Shown: one piece after another, positions 56,768-64,000 of the stretch | Position numbering within the stretch: position 1 is the stretch's first letter | How the letters are laid out: each line of letters begins with the position of its first letter | Assembly (NCBI RefSeq): GCF_000422965.1 | Contig: NZ_AUHB01000008.1 | Location: forward strand, 62,001 to 126,000 | Length of the DNA: 64,000 nucleotides | Origin: Pleomorphomonas oryzae DSM 16300 | GTDB lineage: Bacteria; Pseudomonadota; Alphaproteobacteria; Rhizobiales; Pleomorphomonadaceae | Direction of reading: 5' to 3' | Notes under the pieces: model-generated | Seen by the model: only the letters and a program-made list of their open reading frames with translations | Told to the model about the DNA's origin: nothing | Database searches by the model: none | Position numbers and translations under genes: made by a program

Positions 56768-57060
56768 ACAACCATTCGCCGCTGACAGCGTGCGGGCCGG
56801 ATTGGTTCGCCGAACCCTTCCATCTCAGCCCCGCCGCACAAGGGGTGCTGACACTGATCGGTGGTCAGCATCTGCTCAGCGGCATCTCCGGCCACGACGC
56901 TGCCGACACAACGAATGAGAATCCCAATCGGGTCGCCCTGGTGTAACGGATGACGGCATTCCTCCGCTCGCACCTCCTGCCCGGCGACACATCCTGGCCC
57001 GATGCCTGCGCCGCGCTGGCGGCAGAGGAGCAGCCCAGCGGCCGTATCGAGTTGAAGTAA
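56768..57060 (+). pseudogene. Decayed C-terminal fragment of an alpha/beta hydrolase
   Basis: One frame reads GPDWFAEPFHLSPAAQGVLTLI, GQHLLSGISGHDAADTTNENPNRVALV, then stop TAA (56944-56946), and continues in the same frame RMTAFLRSHLLPGDTSWPDA to IELK and a final TAA. This is the C-terminus of a hydrolase family (HLLGGI and ENPDRVALVQR-like blocks), with one codon turned into a stop and no N-terminal part left. It sits between lysR and the nucleotidyltransferase gene. Confidence 0.65.
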
Positions 57061-57140
57061 GGCAACGCCCCAGCCCCAAGAGGCCATTTGCCAGAGGGAT
57101 CATGCCTCGTATATCCTGAGGTGCTGGCTTGGAGACCGAT

Positions 57141-57926
57141 ATGACCAGCACCCTTCCCGCCTCCCATCGCGCCTTCCTTGAGAAGGCTCTCGACATCCTC
57201 CCGCAGGACCCGCGCATTCATTCCCTGCTCGCCGGCGGGTCCATGATCCACGGCGGCATGGACGAGTTCTCCGATCTCGACTTCGTCGTGATCGTAGACG
57301 AGGCGTTCTATGAAAAGGTCCTGGCCGACCGAATGGAAATTGCTCGCCGCCTCGGACCGCTGCTGAGTGCCTTCACCGGCGAACACGTCGGAGAACCGCG
57401 CCTGCTGATCTGCCTCTACGGGCCGGAGCTTCTCCACATCGACCTGAAATTCGTCACGATGTCCGACCTGGACCGGCGCATCGAGCGCCCGGTCGTCCTC
57501 TGGTCGCGCGACAAGACCGCCGTCGAGGAGCGGCTGGATCGGGCGGAGATCCGCTGGCCCAACCTCGACCCGCAGTGGTTCGAAGACCGGGCCTGGATCT
57601 GGCTACACTATGGCGCCGCCAGGGCGTTGCGAGGCGAGCTGTTCGAAGCCCTGGGCATGCTGGCCTTCTTCCGGGAACAGGTACTCGGCCCCTTGCTCCA
57701 CCGCCGGGCGAGCCGCCCGCAGCGCGGCGTCAGACGAATGGAGGCATTCGACCTCGATGGAACGGAACGGCTGGCGGCGACGATCGCCCACCACGATCTC
57801 CCAGCGGTCAAGGCCGCCCTGATCGCCTCCATCGACCTCTACCTCGACCTCCGCGCCGACGATCCTCCGCAGACCGAGGTGGAGGATATGCCCGAGAAGC
57901 TTTTGGCGTTCATCGACTCACCTTAA
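57141..57926 (+). CDS. Nucleotidyltransferase-fold protein
   Basis: A 261-residue protein with the polymerase-beta nucleotidyltransferase fold. The GS motif and first two aspartates are in AGGSMIHGGMDEFSDLDFVVI, and a third acidic residue is in LLHIDLKFV. A helical C-terminal domain follows (MLAFFREQVLGPLLHRR). Its plan resembles aminoglycoside or lincosamide nucleotidyltransferases, but chromosomal relatives of unknown role are common. ATG at 57141 follows GGAG. Its stop overlaps the stop of the convergent kinase gene. Confidence 0.85.
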   Translation: MTSTLPASHRAFLEKALDILPQDPRIHSLLAGGSMIHGGMDEFSDLDFVVIVDEAFYEKVLADRMEIARRLGPLLSAFTGEHVGEPRLLICLYGPELLHIDLKFVTMSDLDRRIERPVVLWSRDKTAVEERLDRAEIRWPNLDPQWFEDRAWIWLHYGAARALRGELFEALGMLAFFREQVLGPLLHRRASRPQRGVRRMEAFDLDGTERLAATIAHHDLPAVKAALIASIDLYLDLRADDPPQTEVEDMPEKLLAFIDSP

Positions 57927-59245
57927 GAGCAAAAGCGAATTTCCACCCTGAGGCCGGGCGCATCTATGCGGTTGGCAAACACAAGTTTTGCTCCGATGCG
58001 CCGGGCGGCAAGGTCGGCGATGGTTAGGCCGAGACCGCTGCCGGAGCCGCTTCTGTGGCGACCGCGGAAGAAACGACGGGTGACCTCGGGGAGTTCGTCG
58101 TCGGGAATGCCGGGGCCGTCATCTTCGATGGCAAGGCCGACTCTCCCCGGCAGGACGGACCAGACGACGCGGCCGGGCGAAGCGATATGTTCGGCGGCGT
58201 TTTCCTGCAGGTTGCGGACGACGAGATAGAGGCTGTCGCGGTCGGCGCGGATCTCCAGCCCGTCGAGCGCGTCGTCGATCATCACCGTGATCTCCGGTCG
58301 GCGCGGCAGGCCGGCCACCACCTCGCGCACCAGGGCGCCGAGGTTCAAAGCGCCGCCGTCGCCCTCGACCTCCGGCAGCGCTTCCAGCCGGGCCAGCGCC
58401 AGCAACTGGCGAACCAGACGGCTGGCGCGGTCGACCGAGGTGATGATCTGCCTGAGCGCGCCATCGCGGGTGGGCGCGTCCTTGGCCGCCAGTGCCACCT
58501 GCGCCTGGGTCTTCAGGCCGGCGAGCGGCGTCCTGAGCTCGTGGGCGGCGAAGGCGGTCATTTCCTTCTCGTGCCGGCGCGCCGCCTCCACCTTGACGAA
58601 CAGGCCGTTCAGCGCCGCGATCAGCGGCCGCACCTCGTCAGGCGCCCCCTCGCTGGCCACCGGGCTGACGTCGTCACCGGCCCGGCCGGCGATCTCGCCG
58701 GCGATCCGCCGGAGCGGCGCCAGCCCACGGCCGAGGCTCGCCCAGATCATCAGGCCGAGCAACGGCACCGCCAGCAGCGCCGGCCCGACCAGCCCGACGA
58801 TCAGGTCGCGCGCCAGCCGGGCGCGCAGTCCGAGCCGATCGCCCACCGCCACGCGCACGCCATGCTCGGGATCGACCACCGTGTAGACGCGCCAAACCTC
58901 GCCATTCACCAGGCGGTCGGAAAAGCCCTCCCTCTCCTCGGCGAGATTGTCTTCCGGCGCACCGCCCGACCGGGCGAGCAGCCGGCCGCTCATCGACCAG
59001 ACCTGGCAGGAAAGCTGCCGGTTATAGGTGAAGTCGGCCGCCGAGGCGGCGGCGACACCACCATTCTCCAGGTTGGAGCTCGCCACCATGGAGTGAACCA
59101 TACGGGCCGCTTCCTGCAGGCGGGTGTCGAGCACGTGTTCCAGGTCGGCGCGGTTGGCGAAATAGATCCAGCCGACCGCGCACACCCAGATAGCGGCGGT
59201 GGCGGAAATCAGCAGCAGGAACAGGCGGCGGCGCAGCGAGGTCAT
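57923..59245 (-). CDS. Two-component sensor histidine kinase
   Basis: A 440-residue inner-membrane kinase. Segment 1 (LFLLLISATAAIWVCAVGWIYFA), a periplasmic domain of about 120 residues with a single cysteine (LSCQVWSMSGRLL), segment 2 (LIVGLVGPALLAVPLLGLMIWASLG), HAMP, and the phospho-acceptor histidine in FAAHELRTPLAGLKTQAQVAL. The ATP lid has RNLQENAAEHI, DDGPGIPDDEL and GSGSGLGLTIADLAARR. QseC/TctE-like. Overlaps its response regulator gene by 4 bp. Signal unknown; by context perhaps envelope redox or wall stress. Confidence 0.95.
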   Translation of the reverse strand: MTSLRRRLFLLLISATAAIWVCAVGWIYFANRADLEHVLDTRLQEAARMVHSMVASSNLENGGVAAASAADFTYNRQLSCQVWSMSGRLLARSGGAPEDNLAEEREGFSDRLVNGEVWRVYTVVDPEHGVRVAVGDRLGLRARLARDLIVGLVGPALLAVPLLGLMIWASLGRGLAPLRRIAGEIAGRAGDDVSPVASEGAPDEVRPLIAALNGLFVKVEAARRHEKEMTAFAAHELRTPLAGLKTQAQVALAAKDAPTRDGALRQIITSVDRASRLVRQLLALARLEALPEVEGDGGALNLGALVREVVAGLPRRPEITVMIDDALDGLEIRADRDSLYLVVRNLQENAAEHIASPGRVVWSVLPGRVGLAIEDDGPGIPDDELPEVTRRFFRGRHRSGSGSGLGLTIADLAARRIGAKLVFANRIDAPGLRVEIRFCS

Positions 59246-59904
59246 GGCTCGCCCCTGAGCCGGTAGCCGACGCCCCTAACGGTTTCGATGGCGGTCCGAC
59301 CGACCTTGGCACGCAGGTTATGGATGTGAACTTCGACGGCGTTGCTCTCCACCTCCTCCTGCCAACCGTAGAGCCGATCCTCCAGCTCGGCGCGCGAGCG
59401 GATGACGCCGGGCCATTCCATCAGCGCCGAGAGCACCGCGAACTCCCGCCGCGACAGCGACACCGCCTTGCCATCCACCGTCACGATCGACGTGGCGGGA
59501 TCGAGCACGATGCCGGCCGCCTCGAGCATCGGGCCGGACCGCCCCTCGCGGCGGCGGGCGATGGCGCGCAGCCGGGCGGCCAGTTCGTCGAGATCGAAGG
59601 GCTTGCCGAGATAGTCGTCGGCGCCGGCATCGAGGCCGGCAATCCGGTCGGTCGTCTCGTCGAGGGCGGTGAGCAGCAGCACCGGCGTCGCATCGCCCTG
59701 CCGCCTGAGATCAGCGAGAATGTCGAGGCCGGCGCCGTCGGGCAGCATGCGATCGAGCACCACCGCGTCGAACCGCGTAGCCGACAGCGCGGCGCGCGCG
59801 TCGTCCGCCGTGAACACCACGTCGACAGTGGAGCCGGCCAAGCCGAGCCCGACCTTCAGCCCGTCGGCCAGCACCGGATCGTCCTCAACCACCAAGACGC
59901 GCAT
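59242..59904 (-). CDS. OmpR-family response regulator
   Basis: A 220-residue DNA-binding response regulator. The receiver domain has VVEDDPVLADGL, the phospho-acceptor in DAVVLDRMLPDGAGLD, and the late TALDETTDRIAGLDAGADDYLGKPF. The winged-helix domain ends VESNAVEVHIHNLRAKVGRTAIETVRGVGYRL. QseB/TctD-like. It is divergent from the dsbD-type operon with 74 bp between, so it probably regulates that operon and itself. Confidence 0.95.
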   Translation of the reverse strand: MRVLVVEDDPVLADGLKVGLGLAGSTVDVVFTADDARAALSATRFDAVVLDRMLPDGAGLDILADLRRQGDATPVLLLTALDETTDRIAGLDAGADDYLGKPFDLDELAARLRAIARRREGRSGPMLEAAGIVLDPATSIVTVDGKAVSLSRREFAVLSALMEWPGVIRSRAELEDRLYGWQEEVESNAVEVHIHNLRAKVGRTAIETVRGVGYRLRGEP

Positions 59905-59978
59905 TCCACCCCTTCCCGGCAAATCTGTCGCCGATCAACCTTGCCTGCCTTAAGGCTGGCTTAAGGTCGGGCGACACT

Positions 59979-61817
59979 ATGGGTCTGTCCAGAGGAATCA
60001 GCGAGGCGACCGGCGGCATGTTTTCTTCGATCACGGCGAGATGGGCCTTCATCCTCCTGCTGCCGCTCATGCTTTTTCCGCGGATCGCCGAGGCCCAGAC
60101 GACGGTTCCCGCCCCCGCCGACAAGGTATTCGTGCTTTCGGCGAGCCGCGACGGCAACGGCGTGCTGCGCCTTTCCTTTGCGGTGGCGCCAGGCGCCTAT
60201 CTCTACCGCGACAGCCTGAAGGCGACGCTCGCCGGCCGTGACCTCGCCCTCGCCCCACCGCCCGGCGAGACCAAGGACGATCCCAACTTCGGGCAAGTCG
60301 AGGTCTATCACCACGCCATCGCGCTGATGGTTCCTGGGCTGCCAGCAAGCGGCGCTCTCGGCGTCACTTATCAGGGCTGCGCGGAAGCGGGCATCTGCTA
60401 TCCGCCGATCCGGAGCCGGGTCGATCTCGCCTCGCTCGCCGTCACGCCGGAGCCGCGCGCCTCGCTGCTCACCGATGCCACCGCGCCCGCCGCCCCTAAG
60501 GCCGGCGCGCCAGGCGCACCACCACCGGCCGCCACCGACACGGCGGGCACCGCTGGGGCCGACGCGGCGCTTTCGGGCAGCCTTCTCGCCGTTATCCCGA
60601 CGTTCATCGGCTTCGGCCTGCTTCTCGCCTTCACCCCGTGCGTCTTCCCGATGATCCCGATCCTCTCGGGCATTCTGGTGGGGGCGGGACAACGCTCGGC
60701 CTGGCGCGGCTTTGCCCTGTCAACTGTCTATATGCTGGCAATGGCCGCCGCCTATGGCCTCGTTGGCCTCGCTGCCGGCTGGAGCGGTGCCAATCTTCAG
60801 GTCCTTCTGCAAACGCCGCTGGTGCTCGGCCTCTCGGCCGCCGTCTTCGTGGCCCTGGCGCTCGCCATGTTCGGGCTGTTCGAGCTGACGCTGCCCTCCT
60901 TCATCGCCACGCGCATCGCCAGCCTGCCGGTGCGCGGCGGTTCGCTCGGCGGCGCGGCGCTCCTCGGCTTCGGCGCGGCGCTGGTGATCGGCCCCTGCGT
61001 CACCCCGCCGCTCGCCGCCGCCATGCTCTATGCCATCGACACGAGCAACGCGGCGCGCGGCGGCTTGGCGCTGTTCTCCCTCGGGCTCGGCATGGGCCTA
61101 CCCCTCGTCCTGGCCGGCACCTTCGGCGCCCGCCTGTTGCCGAAGGCCGGGCCATGGCTTGCCGACTTCCGACGCCTCTTCGGCCTGATCTTTCTTGGTG
61201 TCGCCGCCATGCTGGTCGCCCGGCTCACGCCGCCACCAGCCGGACTGGCGATCTGGGGCGTCTCGGCCATCACCGCCGCCGTCTTTCTCGGCGCCTTCGA
61301 CCGGCTGGAGCGGGCAAGCCCCTGGAACACCCGCCTCACCAAGGCCGCCGGTCTCACGACGGCGCTCTATGGCGCGCTGCTGATCGTCGGCGCGGCCGGC
61401 GGCGGCAACGATCCCTGGCGCCCCCTCGCCTTCCTCGCCGGCAACGCGACCACCGAGACCGCCGCGTTGCGCCTGACCGCACCGGCCGACTTCGACCGCG
61501 CCTTCGCCAGGCTTGCGGCCAGCGGCAAGCCTGTGCTGGTGCTCTTCACCGCCGACTGGTGCACCGTCTGCAAGTCCAACGAGAAGGTCCTGGCCGAGCC
61601 GGGCCTTGGCGCTCGTCTGGCACGCATCCCCCGCATTGCCGTCGACATCACCGCCCAGAGCGTCGAGGCCGAAGCATTGATGACGCGTTTCCGCGTCGTC
61701 GGACCACCGGCCCTGTTCCTGCTCGACGCCGACGGACGGGAAATCCCCGGCTCGCGGCTGATCGGCGCTCTCGAAGCTGCCGATCTGACCGCCCGGCTCA
61801 TCGCCGCCGGCGCCTGA
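59979..61817 (+). CDS. dsbD: Protein-disulfide reductase DsbD
   Basis: A 612-residue inner-membrane protein that carries electrons from cytoplasmic thioredoxin to periplasmic thiol proteins. Three parts are visible. The periplasmic alpha domain has the cysteine pair in YQGCAEAGICYPP. The eight-segment core has cysteines in FTPCVFPMIPILSG and IGPCVTPPLAAAM. The thioredoxin-like gamma domain has FTADWCTVCKSNEKV. A signal peptide precedes them. The start is uncertain: 59979 or 60018, where the signal peptide would be shorter. First gene of a three-gene operon divergent from a two-component system. Confidence 0.95.
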   Translation: MGLSRGISEATGGMFSSITARWAFILLLPLMLFPRIAEAQTTVPAPADKVFVLSASRDGNGVLRLSFAVAPGAYLYRDSLKATLAGRDLALAPPPGETKDDPNFGQVEVYHHAIALMVPGLPASGALGVTYQGCAEAGICYPPIRSRVDLASLAVTPEPRASLLTDATAPAAPKAGAPGAPPPAATDTAGTAGADAALSGSLLAVIPTFIGFGLLLAFTPCVFPMIPILSGILVGAGQRSAWRGFALSTVYMLAMAAAYGLVGLAAGWSGANLQVLLQTPLVLGLSAAVFVALALAMFGLFELTLPSFIATRIASLPVRGGSLGGAALLGFGAALVIGPCVTPPLAAAMLYAIDTSNAARGGLALFSLGLGMGLPLVLAGTFGARLLPKAGPWLADFRRLFGLIFLGVAAMLVARLTPPPAGLAIWGVSAITAAVFLGAFDRLERASPWNTRLTKAAGLTTALYGALLIVGAAGGGNDPWRPLAFLAGNATTETAALRLTAPADFDRAFARLAASGKPVLVLFTADWCTVCKSNEKVLAEPGLGARLARIPRIAVDITAQSVEAEALMTRFRVVGPPALFLLDADGREIPGSRLIGALEAADLTARLIAAGA

Positions 61818-61838
61818 CCGTTTCACGAAAGGATCCCC

Positions 61839-62444
61839 ATGCAACGACGTACCTTCCTCGCCGGCGCCACCGCGACGCTGGCTCTCGCCCTCGGCGGCAG
61901 CCCGGCGCTGGCCGCCAAGGTCAGCCTCGACGACGTTCTCCACGACCCCGCCGCCCCCGAGGGCGGCAATCTCAAGGGGGATCTCACCATCGTCGCCTTC
62001 TCCGACTACAACTGCCCGTTCTGCAAGAAGGCCGAACCGGATCTCGCCCGCGCCGTCCGCGACGATGGCAACATCCGCCTCGTCTACAAGGACTGGCCAA
62101 TCCTGACGCAGGCCTCCGTCTATGGCGCCCGCATGGCGCTGGCCGCCCACTATCAGGGCGCCTACGAGCGCGCCCACCATGCGCTGATGTCGATCGACCG
62201 CCGGGGCGTGTCGCAGGACGACATGGAAAAGGCTCTCGCTGCGGCGGGCGTCGACATGACGCGTCTCGCGGCCGATCTCGAGGCCAACAAGAAGGACATC
62301 ACCGCGCTGCTCGCCCGCAACATGGACCAAGCCGATGCGCTCGGCCTTCAGGGCACGCCGACCTACCTGATCGGGCCGCTTCTTGCCTCGACGCTTGATT
62401 ATGACGGCTTCCGCGCAGCGATCGCCGAGGCACGCCGCAGCTAA
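61839..62444 (+). CDS. DsbA-family thiol oxidoreductase
   Basis: A 201-residue exported thioredoxin-fold protein. The N-terminus MQRRTFLAGATATLALALGG has a twin-arginine-like motif (RRTFLAG). The active site is CPFC (FSDYNCPFCKKAEPDL) and the cis-proline loop is GTPTYLIG. It resembles the DsbG/ScsC-like proteins that DsbD keeps reduced. Located 21 bp after dsbD and 14 bp before the L,D-transpeptidase gene, it may reduce or isomerise cysteines in envelope proteins. Confidence 0.92.
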   Translation: MQRRTFLAGATATLALALGGSPALAAKVSLDDVLHDPAAPEGGNLKGDLTIVAFSDYNCPFCKKAEPDLARAVRDDGNIRLVYKDWPILTQASVYGARMALAAHYQGAYERAHHALMSIDRRGVSQDDMEKALAAAGVDMTRLAADLEANKKDITALLARNMDQADALGLQGTPTYLIGPLLASTLDYDGFRAAIAEARRS

Positions 62445-62458
62445 GCAGGAGACGCCAA

Positions 62459-63127
62459 ATGAGACTTGTCACGATTTTCGCCCTGCTGCCGTTGCTGCTT
62501 GCCGCCTGCGTCGGCTCGCCCGGCGGCCCGACGATGCCGATGCTGCCCTCCTTCCCGACCATGCCCTCCCTGGCTTCGATCTTTCCGGACGCTCCGGCTG
62601 TTTCACCGGAAAGCGCGGCCCCCCAGGCCAATCTGCCGCCGCCGCAATATCGCCGCCAGCTAGTCAACGACCCGACGGGCGCCGCGCCCGGCACCGTCGT
62701 CGTCGATCCGGCGCACCGCTACCTCTACCTGGTGCAGGAGGGCGGCATGGCGTTGCGCTATGGCGTCGGCGTCGGCAAGGCCGGCATGGAATGGTCCGGC
62801 AGCGCCAGGGTCGCCTTCAAGCGGGAATGGCCGCGCTGGACGCCCACCGGTGACATGATCGCCCGGGATCCCAAGCGCTATGCCCCCTGGGCGAAGGGCA
62901 TGGACGGCGGCGAAGGCAACCCGCTCGGCGCGCGTGCGCTCTACTTGTTCGAGGGCAACAAGGACACGCTCTATCGCATCCACGGCACCAATGAGCCCGC
63001 CTCGATCGGCAAGGCCATGTCGTCCGGCTGCATTCGCATGATGAACGAGGACGTCATCGACCTCTACGAGCGCGTGCCCGTCGGCACCCCGGTCATCGTG
63101 CTGCCGGTCCAGCAGGCGGCAACGTAA
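62459..63127 (+). CDS. L,D-transpeptidase lipoprotein
   Basis: A 222-residue exported YkuD-family enzyme. The lipobox LLAAC (about residue 16) suggests a lipoprotein, followed by a Pro-rich linker. The catalytic domain begins TVVVDPAHRYLYLVQEGGMAL and ends with the active-site stretch HGTNEPASIGKAMSSGCIRM (catalytic Cys). L,D-transpeptidases crosslink peptidoglycan or attach proteins to it. Their active-site cysteine must stay reduced, which fits the DsbD and DsbA-like genes in the same operon. Confidence 0.93.
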   Translation: MRLVTIFALLPLLLAACVGSPGGPTMPMLPSFPTMPSLASIFPDAPAVSPESAAPQANLPPPQYRRQLVNDPTGAAPGTVVVDPAHRYLYLVQEGGMALRYGVGVGKAGMEWSGSARVAFKREWPRWTPTGDMIARDPKRYAPWAKGMDGGEGNPLGARALYLFEGNKDTLYRIHGTNEPASIGKAMSSGCIRMMNEDVIDLYERVPVGTPVIVLPVQQAAT

Positions 63128-63532
63128 GTCGTCACCGGAAAGCGGCGCGCGTGCCAAATCCGAGAGGCCGGTACGCACGCCCGATTGGCCCGATCTCGGA
63201 TCACCCTTTCGTGGACGCCATTGCAGTGACCGGTGACGAACATGCCCGCCGCCCCACAGCCTCAGGAGATATGCATCCTTTTCTCGTCCGCTCCGTCTTT
63301 ACCAACAAGGTGCCGTCAACGTTGTTGGGAGAAGAAGAGTGGAGCAGGATCGGGCGCGGGCCGCCAGACAATCGAATGACGCCGAAGGGACCCGATCAAA
63401 AATTGTTGGTGGGTGGTCTGCGACCGCCGTCAGCTATGCTGGGCCGTCCGTCAACATCGAGCGATGGTTGGTAGAGTTGGTACCTTCTGTTCCGTCCGCC
63501 CGGATCGAGGCCCTCACTCCCGGGGGGCGGCC
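63128..63532. other. Intergenic region before the ECF sigma factor gene
   Basis: These 405 bp hold the end of the dsbD operon transcript and the upstream region of the sigma factor gene. No clear terminator, repeat or gene; the longest frame here shows no coding character. Confidence 0.45.
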
Positions 63533-64000
63533 ATGATCGCCGCGCTAGAGCGCGAATCCTGGTCCGACGTGACCGCCAAGCTGAGGGATTTCGTCGGCCG
63601 ACGGATCCGCAATCCTTCCGACCGCGACGACGTGGTGCAGGATGTGCTGCTCCGCGTTCTGGCCAATCTGCGCGATCTGCGAACGCCCGAAAACCCTGGT
63701 CCCTGGATTTACCGCATCGCCCGCAATGCCATCGTCGATCACTGGCGCCGGACCGCCGGATCGACAACGTCTCCTCTTTCGGACGACTGCGACGCTCCGG
63801 AAGCGGAGAACGAGGACGCCGTGCTGCAGGGCGTGGCCGCCCACCTGCATCTCCTCATCCGCCGCCTTCCGGAACCGTACCGCACCGCGCTGGTTCTCAC
63901 CGAGCTGGAGGGGCTGCCCCATCGGGCCGCCTGCGAGCGTGTGGGTGTGTCGCTGGCGGCGATGAAGACGCGGGTTCGGCGCGGTCGTCTGATGCTCAAA
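63533..64000 (+). CDS. ECF-type sigma factor, cut by the window end
   Basis: 156 codons are visible. Region 2 reads RNPSDRDDVVQDVLLRVLANLRDLRTPENPGPWIYRIARNAIVDHWRR. Region 4 begins near LIRRLPEPYRTALVLTELEGLPHRAACERVGVSLAAMKTRVRRGR. This resembles SigZ-type ECF factors. An anti-sigma gene may lie beyond the window. The ATG at 63533 follows a GGGGGG stretch. Confidence 0.9.
   Translation, partial: MIAALERESWSDVTAKLRDFVGRRIRNPSDRDDVVQDVLLRVLANLRDLRTPENPGPWIYRIARNAIVDHWRRTAGSTTSPLSDDCDAPEAENEDAVLQGVAAHLHLLIRRLPEPYRTALVLTELEGLPHRAACERVGVSLAAMKTRVRRGRLMLK

Noticed and set aside
61098-62330. 410-codon minus-strand frame opposite dsbD and the DsbA-like gene
   Set aside because: Shadow frame in GC-rich DNA; the plus-strand genes have intact catalytic motifs.
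63151-63474. 107-codon frame before the sigma factor gene
   Set aside because: Composition and lack of a ribosome site argue against coding; it overlaps the upstream region of the sigma gene.

Overview
The window is GC-rich, densely packed bacterial DNA. It looks like a chromosome segment of an alphaproteobacterium of the order Hyphomicrobiales (Rhizobiales). The signs are a rhizobial-type S21 gene with a GTG start, a PmtA-like phospholipid methyltransferase, an HWE-family histidine kinase, OhrR-type and LysE/Lrp gene pairs, many ABC sugar genes, and mosaic palindromic intergenic repeats of the rhizobial type. A relative of Pleomorphomonas is possible, but that is only a guess. I see no rRNA, tRNA, CRISPR array, insertion sequence or prophage.

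Layout. 0-7 kb: TetR and an E. coli-type GAPDH; a small glyoxalase-related protein; a TetR regulator divergent from an EmrA/EmrB-type efflux pair with a clear operator. 7-15.5 kb: an AraC regulator, a PmtA-like methyltransferase whose 3' end runs into a decayed copy of the pst promoter region, a dienelactone hydrolase-like protein, the pstSCAB phosphate operon with its Pho box, and an NmrA-type reductase divergent from an AraC regulator. 16.5-19.8 kb: a chemoreceptor and cyclopropane fatty acid synthase. 20.3-28.4 kb: a LacI-controlled sugar ABC transporter plus GH3 beta-glycosidase operon. 28.5-43.7 kb: single genes and small regulator-target units (proline iminopeptidase, methyltransferase, two yccF genes, CatB acetyltransferase, Lrp/LysE, SDR, LysE, rpsU, TetR with two envelope genes, ArsR/SRPBCC, MarR with a gamma-carbonic-anhydrase-like protein, a PAS-GGDEF-EAL protein).

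44.2-50 kb: a second chemoreceptor paralogous to the first, then a cluster of four small paralogous secreted proteins. Three of them are nearly identical in plan. Each has a conserved leader about 100-170 bp long, and three have their own strong terminator. I do not recognise this family, and it is the best candidate here for an undescribed system. A VOC/YciI gene pair on the other strand interrupts it; the YciI gene appears to start with CTG.

50-64 kb: OhrR-type MarR divergent from a haloperoxidase-like hydrolase with two matching operator-like sites; a secreted alpha/beta hydrolase; a PAS-HWE sensor kinase; an alcohol dehydrogenase divergent from LysR; a decayed hydrolase; a nucleotidyltransferase; a two-component system divergent from a DsbD-DsbA-L,D-transpeptidase operon; and the start of an ECF sigma factor gene cut by the window edge.

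A recurring theme is a local regulator beside its target with a readable palindrome between them. Another is decayed duplications: the pst upstream region, the rpsU 3' flank and hydrolase remnants.
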